Assembly (NCBI GenBank): GCA_003452695.1
Contig: DMNP01000178.1
Span: forward strand, 1-7,897
DNA length: 7,897 nt
Origin: Eggerthellaceae bacterium
GTDB taxonomy: Bacteria; Actinomycetota; Coriobacteriia; Coriobacteriales; Eggerthellaceae
Reading direction: 5' to 3'
Part shown: positions 4,317 through 7,897 of the stretch, piece by piece
Numbering within the stretch: position 1 is the stretch's first letter
How the letters are laid out: every line of letters starts with the position of its first letter
Position numbers and translations under genes: made by a program
The notes under the pieces: model-generated
Told to the model about the DNA's origin: nothing
The model's database searches: none
What the model saw: only the letters and a program-made list of their open reading frames with translations

Positions 4317-5177
4317 CTATGCCTCGGCGGCGTCCTTGCGGGCTGCGACGGCTTCTATCTGGTCGATGATGGGATCGAGCGCGCCGTTCACATCGTAGGT
4401 TTCCACCTTGCCCTCGTCGCACAGGCGCGCGAACGCCGGGTCCATCGGCAACGTGGCATACGATGGAATCTGGTATCGGCGCGCGATGGCCTTCCCCTGC
4501 GGTTCGCCGAAGATGAAGTGCTCTTTGCCGCACTCGTCGCACTTGAAATAGGCCATGTTCTCCACCAGGCCGAGCACCGACACGTTCATGTCGTGGGCCA
4601 GGTTCACCGCCTTGCCGACGATCATGGCAACAAGCTCCTGCGGAGCCGACACCGAAACGATGCCGTCGAGCGGGAAGGACTGCATCACGGTAAGGAACAC
4701 GTCGGAGGTTCCCGGGGGCATGTCCACGAACAGGTAGTCCACGTCTTCCCAGTTCGTCTCGTTCCAGAACTGGTTCAGGATGCCCGTTATCACTGGTCCG
4801 CGCCAGGCCACCGGCATGTCGTCCTGCGGAAGCATCAGGTTCAGCGACATCACCTTTATCCCCGAATCGGTCAGGGCGGGATTGATGCCGTCCTCGTCGG
4901 CGTTCAGGCGTCCGCGGATGCCGAACGTCTTCGGTATGGAGGGGCCGGTAATGTCTGCGTCCAGGATTCCCACGGTGAATCCCTTGCGCTGCATTTCGGC
5001 GGCGAGCAGGCTCGTAACGAGCGACTTGCCCACGCCTCCCTTGCCGGACACCACTCCGATGATATGCTTCACGTTCACGCGTGCCTTCGGTTTGGGCGGC
5101 TCCGTGCGCGATCCGCAACCTTCCACGCTGCAACCGCTGCACGCACCACCGCAGTCAAGCTCTTCCTGGTCTGCCAT
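4317..5177 (-). CDS. mrp: Mrp/Nbp35-type iron-sulfur cluster carrier ATPase
   Basis: This 286-residue P-loop ATPase of the Mrp/ApbC/Nbp35 group acts in the cytosol. Family members bind a bridging Fe-S cluster as dimers and pass it to target proteins. The deviant Walker A motif is SGKGGVGKS (residues 44-52), followed by LDADITGPSIPK (72-83) and the Walker B region YLFVDMPPGTSD (148-159). The conserved cluster-binding CxxC is KCDEC (Cys213, Cys216), in the usual context after ENMAYF. The N-terminus lacks the DUF59 domain of many bacterial Mrp proteins. It carries a Cys cluster instead (Cys9, Cys13, Cys16, Cys21), recalling the N-terminal cluster of Nbp35 though with different spacing. The ATG at 5177 follows GGGAG by six bases. 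It is transcribed divergently from the amidohydrolase gene and has its own terminator, so it is probably a single-gene unit. Confidence 0.95.
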   Translation of the reverse strand: MADQEELDCGGACSGCSVEGCGSRTEPPKPKARVNVKHIIGVVSGKGGVGKSLVTSLLAAEMQRKGFTVGILDADITGPSIPKTFGIRGRLNADEDGINPALTDSGIKVMSLNLMLPQDDMPVAWRGPVITGILNQFWNETNWEDVDYLFVDMPPGTSDVFLTVMQSFPLDGIVSVSAPQELVAMIVGKAVNLAHDMNVSVLGLVENMAYFKCDECGKEHFIFGEPQGKAIARRYQIPSYATLPMDPAFARLCDEGKVETYDVNGALDPIIDQIEAVAARKDAAEA

Positions 5178-5359
5178 ACGCTCTCCCTCTCTCGCAATCT
5201 ATTGACTGCAGCGCATCATAGCACACCCGCCTGGCATTGGCCTGCGCTTAACAATCGAGGTGGTCCGCGGGCGCATCCGGGAACAGCCGGCCTGCAGCAG
5301 ATTATTCCGTATTGTTTTTGCTCGCGGACTTTGTTCGCTGGTTATAGTCGACACAATCC

Positions 5360-5365
5360 TATAAT
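5360..5365 (+). promoter_or_regulatory. Consensus -10 box for the amidohydrolase-pepC operon
   Basis: A perfect TATAAT lies 29 bases before the start codon at 5395, leaving a 5' UTR of about 20-25 bases that contains AAAGGAG. No good -35 is found at 16-18 bases. The nearest, TTGTTC at 5331-5336, gives an overlong 23-base spacer. An activator or relaxed -35 use is possible. The divergent intergenic region (5178-5394) also has to contain the mrp promoter, which I could not place. Confidence 0.5.
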
Positions 5366-5394
5366 CAAAAACGCTCTATGAAAGGAGAGTTTCG

Positions 5395-6705
5395 ATGCTG
5401 TTTAAAAACATTGCGATACTGGACGAAACCTTGGAATACCACGCAAGCTGCTGCGTTGGCGTGAAGGGCGACACCATCGACTATATCGGGCAAGATGCGC
5501 CGCAAGACGCGGATGCCTACGGAGAGGTGTTCGATGGAACGGGGAAGCTGCTCATGGCCGCGCATTACAACGCGCATACCCATGCCCCCATGACGCTGCT
5601 GCGGGGCTTTGCCGAAAACCTGCCTTTGCAGGCATGGCTCGAGCAGAAGTGCTGGCCGTTCGAAGCCAAGATGACACCCGAGGATAATTATTGGGCGACC
5701 TTGCTCTCATGTGCCGAAATGGCGCGCTATGGCACCGTGTCGTTTTCCGACATGTACTACCACACAGCCGAGCGCGCCAAGGCGGTGGAAGAAGCGGGCA
5801 TGAAAGCCAACTTGTGCACGTCTCCCATCGCATTCGAGCCAAAGCCCATCCAGGAATACGAAACCGTATTCGACGAGATGGTATTCGGAGCCGAGTCCGT
5901 GCACGGTGCGGCAAACGGGCGCCTGAAGTTCGACATGTGCATCCACGCGGAGTACACGAACAACGACATTACCGCCAAAAGCGTCTTCGACACGGCAAAG
6001 CGCTACAGCCTGCCCGTGCACGTGCACGTGGCCGAAACGAAATCCGAGACCGACGAATGCCGAAAGCGCCATGACGGGAAATCGCCCGTGCAATGGCTCG
6101 AGTCCCTCGGAGCCATGGACGTGGGAATGATCGCGGCGCACTGCGTGTACGTGGACGATGAAGACATCTCCATTCTCGCGCGCAACGGCGCGACGGTCGT
6201 CCACAATCCCGCCTCCAACATGAAGCTTTCAAGCGGGTTCGCGCCGGTCGCGAAAATGCTCGAAGCCGGCGTTAACGTCGCCCTCGGCACGGATGGCATG
6301 GCCTCCAACAACAACCACGACATGTTCCAGGACATGTACCTCATGGCGATGCTGCCCAAGGGCAACGAGCTCGACCCGACGCTCGTCACGCCGAAACAGG
6401 CAATCACCGCCGCGACCCGCGCGGGCGCCCTCGCGCAAGGCCGCGAGGATTGCGGCCTTGTGAAGGAGGGCTTCAAGGCCGACTTGGCCGTGCTCGACGT
6501 GACGGGGGTCTCCTGGTGCCCGGTCAATGACATGCTCACGAACGTCGTCTATGCAGGCCACGGTTCCGATGTCGTGCTCACCATGTGCGATGGCGCGGTT
6601 CTGTATCGCGACGGCGCCTGGCCGACGATCGACGTCGGGCGCGTCAAGTTTGAAGTCGCCGAGCGCACGGTTCGCATCCAATCAGAGCTCTCGCAGGGCG
6701 AATAG
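5395..6705 (+). CDS. mtaD: Amidohydrolase, MTA/SAH deaminase family
   Basis: This 436-residue cytosolic metal-dependent amidohydrolase fits the MtaD/SsnA/TrzN-type group. Members deaminate 5'-methylthioadenosine, S-adenosylhomocysteine or adenosine, releasing ammonia. The metal-site motifs appear in order: NAHTH (His61, His63), VHVHVAETKSE (metal His211, with Glu214 as family catalytic residue), AHCVYVD (His249) and LGTDGMASNNNHD (Asp300). After HTH comes APMTLLRGFAENLPLQAWL, the substrate-loop pattern typical of MTA/SAH deaminases. The usual MPGLIN lead-in is changed to LMAAHYN. The start at 5395 has GGAG seven bases upstream and a -10 box before that. An ATG at 5378 is out of frame. Eighteen bases separate it from pepC, which suggests co-transcription. 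The family is clear, but the substrate within it is less certain: a guanine-deaminase-like or SsnA role is possible. Confidence 0.88.
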   Translation: MLFKNIAILDETLEYHASCCVGVKGDTIDYIGQDAPQDADAYGEVFDGTGKLLMAAHYNAHTHAPMTLLRGFAENLPLQAWLEQKCWPFEAKMTPEDNYWATLLSCAEMARYGTVSFSDMYYHTAERAKAVEEAGMKANLCTSPIAFEPKPIQEYETVFDEMVFGAESVHGAANGRLKFDMCIHAEYTNNDITAKSVFDTAKRYSLPVHVHVAETKSETDECRKRHDGKSPVQWLESLGAMDVGMIAAHCVYVDDEDISILARNGATVVHNPASNMKLSSGFAPVAKMLEAGVNVALGTDGMASNNNHDMFQDMYLMAMLPKGNELDPTLVTPKQAITAATRAGALAQGREDCGLVKEGFKADLAVLDVTGVSWCPVNDMLTNVVYAGHGSDVVLTMCDGAVLYRDGAWPTIDVGRVKFEVAERTVRIQSELSQGE

Positions 6706-6723
6706 GGGAAAGCGGAGGCATAC

Positions 6724-7897
6724 ATGGACGAAGTGCTCAGCATCACATACGACGACGTTGCGCAGGCGAGCGAGGCGTTTGCGTCCGAGCGCGCCAACGT
6801 CGTCGCGAAGAACGCCGTCACGTCGCAGGGCGTGCGCGCCGTTGCGCGGGTTCCCGAGCAGGCCGCGCTTTCGACGGGCACGTTTGACATCGAGGTGAAG
6901 CAGGGTGCCCGCGCCGACCAGCAGAGGTCGGGCAGGTGCTGGATGTTTGCATCGCTCAACACGTTCCGCATCCAGGCCATGCGCAGATTCAACCTGAAGG
7001 ATTTCGAGTTCTCGGGCGTGTACCCGCTGTTCTGGGACAAGCTCGAGAAGTCGAACTGGTTCCTCGAGAACGTGATCGACACGCTCGACGAGCCGCTCGA
7101 CGGACGCCTCGTCCAGTTCCTGCTCGCCGATCCCGTCAGCGACGGCGGGCAATGGGACATGTTCCGCGCGCTCGTGAAGAAGTACGGCGTCGTGCCCAAG
7201 GAGGCGATGCCCGAGACCGCGTGCTCGAAGAACACGGGCGACCTGAACGCGTTTCTCGTGCGGTTCCTGCGCAAGAGCGCAAGCGAGCTCAGGCGCGCCC
7301 ACGATGCGGGATCGAGCCTGCAGGATCTTCGCGCTTACAAGAAGGACATGATGGAGGACGTCTACCGCCTGCTCGCCATCTGCCTCGGCGAGCCTCCGGC
7401 CGTGTTCGACGTGCGCTTGCGAGACAAGGACGACAACCTCGTGTTGTCGGGCACGTACACGCCTCGGGAGTTTTACGACGAGGCTGTCGGGTTGAACCTC
7501 GACGACTACGTTTCCCTCATCTCGGCGCCTACGGCTGACAAGCCGTTCAACCGCACGTATACCGTGGCGCGTCTCGGGAACGTCGTCGAGGCGGGCGGGG
7601 TGCGCTACCTGAACCTCACGCCGAAGGAGCTCAAAGACGCCGCCGTCGCCCAGCTTCGAGATGACCTTCCCGTCTGGTTCGGCTGCGACGTCGACCAGTC
7701 GTACCTGCAATCCGACGGCATCATGGACTTGCGCGCGCTCGATATCGACGGGCTGTTCGGGCTCGACGTGTTCTCGGGCTTCGACAAGGCTGCGCGCCTT
7801 GACTACGGCGAGTCGATGATGACGCACGCGATGGTGTTCGAGGGCGTGAATTTCGACGCCTCGGGTGCGACGACGCTGTGGAAGGTCGAGAACAGCT
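6724..7897 (+). CDS. pepC: C1 aminopeptidase PepC (bleomycin hydrolase family), 3' end outside window
   Basis: The frame is open from ATG 6724, which has GGAGG five bases upstream, to the window edge: 391 codons with no stop. It is a cytosolic papain-type thiol aminopeptidase of the PepC/bleomycin hydrolase family, which trims amino-terminal residues from peptides and usually forms a hexameric barrel. The catalytic residues are visible. Cys72 lies in QQRSGRCWMFASLNTFR, His368 in MMTHAMVFEGV, and Asn390 in KVENS at the last complete codons. Other family landmarks are GVYPLFWDKLEKSNWFLEN and DGGQWDMF. The family is about 440-450 residues long, so roughly the last 50-60 are cut off. Gene order suggests translation from the same mRNA as the amidohydrolase. 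The link between peptide and nucleoside salvage is inference. Confidence 0.95.
   Translation, partial: MDEVLSITYDDVAQASEAFASERANVVAKNAVTSQGVRAVARVPEQAALSTGTFDIEVKQGARADQQRSGRCWMFASLNTFRIQAMRRFNLKDFEFSGVYPLFWDKLEKSNWFLENVIDTLDEPLDGRLVQFLLADPVSDGGQWDMFRALVKKYGVVPKEAMPETACSKNTGDLNAFLVRFLRKSASELRRAHDAGSSLQDLRAYKKDMMEDVYRLLAICLGEPPAVFDVRLRDKDDNLVLSGTYTPREFYDEAVGLNLDDYVSLISAPTADKPFNRTYTVARLGNVVEAGGVRYLNLTPKELKDAAVAQLRDDLPVWFGCDVDQSYLQSDGIMDLRALDIDGLFGLDVFSGFDKAARLDYGESMMTHAMVFEGVNFDASGATTLWKVENS

Noticed and set aside
3867..5381. 504-codon plus-strand open frame spanning the end of the peptidase gene and antisense to mrp
   Set aside because: It overlaps the peptidase gene, two terminators and the whole mrp gene, and its residues are His/Arg/Val-rich nonsense. 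The frame is open only because of codon bias on the other strand.
5378..5464. Short frame starting at ATG 5378, a possible leader peptide before the amidohydrolase
   Set aside because: It contains the amidohydrolase ribosome site, has no ribosome site of its own, and shows no regulatory codon run.
6682..7827. 381-codon minus-strand frame opposite pepC
   Set aside because: The plus strand carries all PepC catalytic motifs in one frame. This is the antisense shadow of GC-rich codons.
1..7897. CRISPR array, rRNA genes, complete insertion sequence or transposase
   Set aside because: I saw no regularly spaced direct repeats, no rRNA-like sequence, and no transposase or integrase motif in any frame.

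Overview
The window looks like a moderately GC-rich chromosome from an anaerobic, probably gut-associated Gram-positive bacterium. The class Coriobacteriia (an Eggerthella- or Slackia-like genome) is my best guess. The basis is codon use, strong Shine-Dalgarno sites, a secreted coiled-coil cysteine peptidase, an Mrp with an N-terminal Cys cluster, and an amidohydrolase next to PepC. No rRNA or other phylogenetic marker is present, so this is inference.

Left part (1-1104) looks like accessory or decayed DNA. A reading frame from outside ends at 107. It is followed by a tRNA-Ala-like relic at 157-222 that keeps the acceptor stem, the G3:U70 pair, a GGC triplet and an encoded CCA, but has lost a proper D-arm and anticodon stem. 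Next come two strong hairpins in apparently non-coding DNA. On the minus strand is a truncated, probably frameshifted remnant of a clostripain-family (C11) peptidase.

Middle part (1105-2680) holds an intact Nif11-type double-glycine leader peptide gene, which looks like a RiPP or bacteriocin precursor with a cationic two-Cys core. Facing it on the minus strand are a full-length Sfp-type phosphopantetheinyl transferase and, upstream of that, a 100-residue protein I do not recognise. A perfect intrinsic terminator separates the two minus-strand genes. No RiPP-modifying enzyme or transporter is visible, so the precursor is an orphan within this window.

A gene-free stretch (2681-3058) carries an imperfect inverted repeat with arms of 27-29 bases around a 69-base centre. 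After it comes a secreted coiled-coil protein with a C39-like or papain-like cysteine peptidase domain (3059-4138) and a 14-bp terminator.

Right part (4253-7897) looks like housekeeping DNA. A minus-strand Mrp/Nbp35-type Fe-S carrier ATPase has its own terminator. Divergent from it, behind a consensus -10 box, is a likely two-gene operon: an MTA/SAH deaminase-family amidohydrolase, then a PepC/bleomycin hydrolase-type aminopeptidase that runs off the window at its catalytic Asn.
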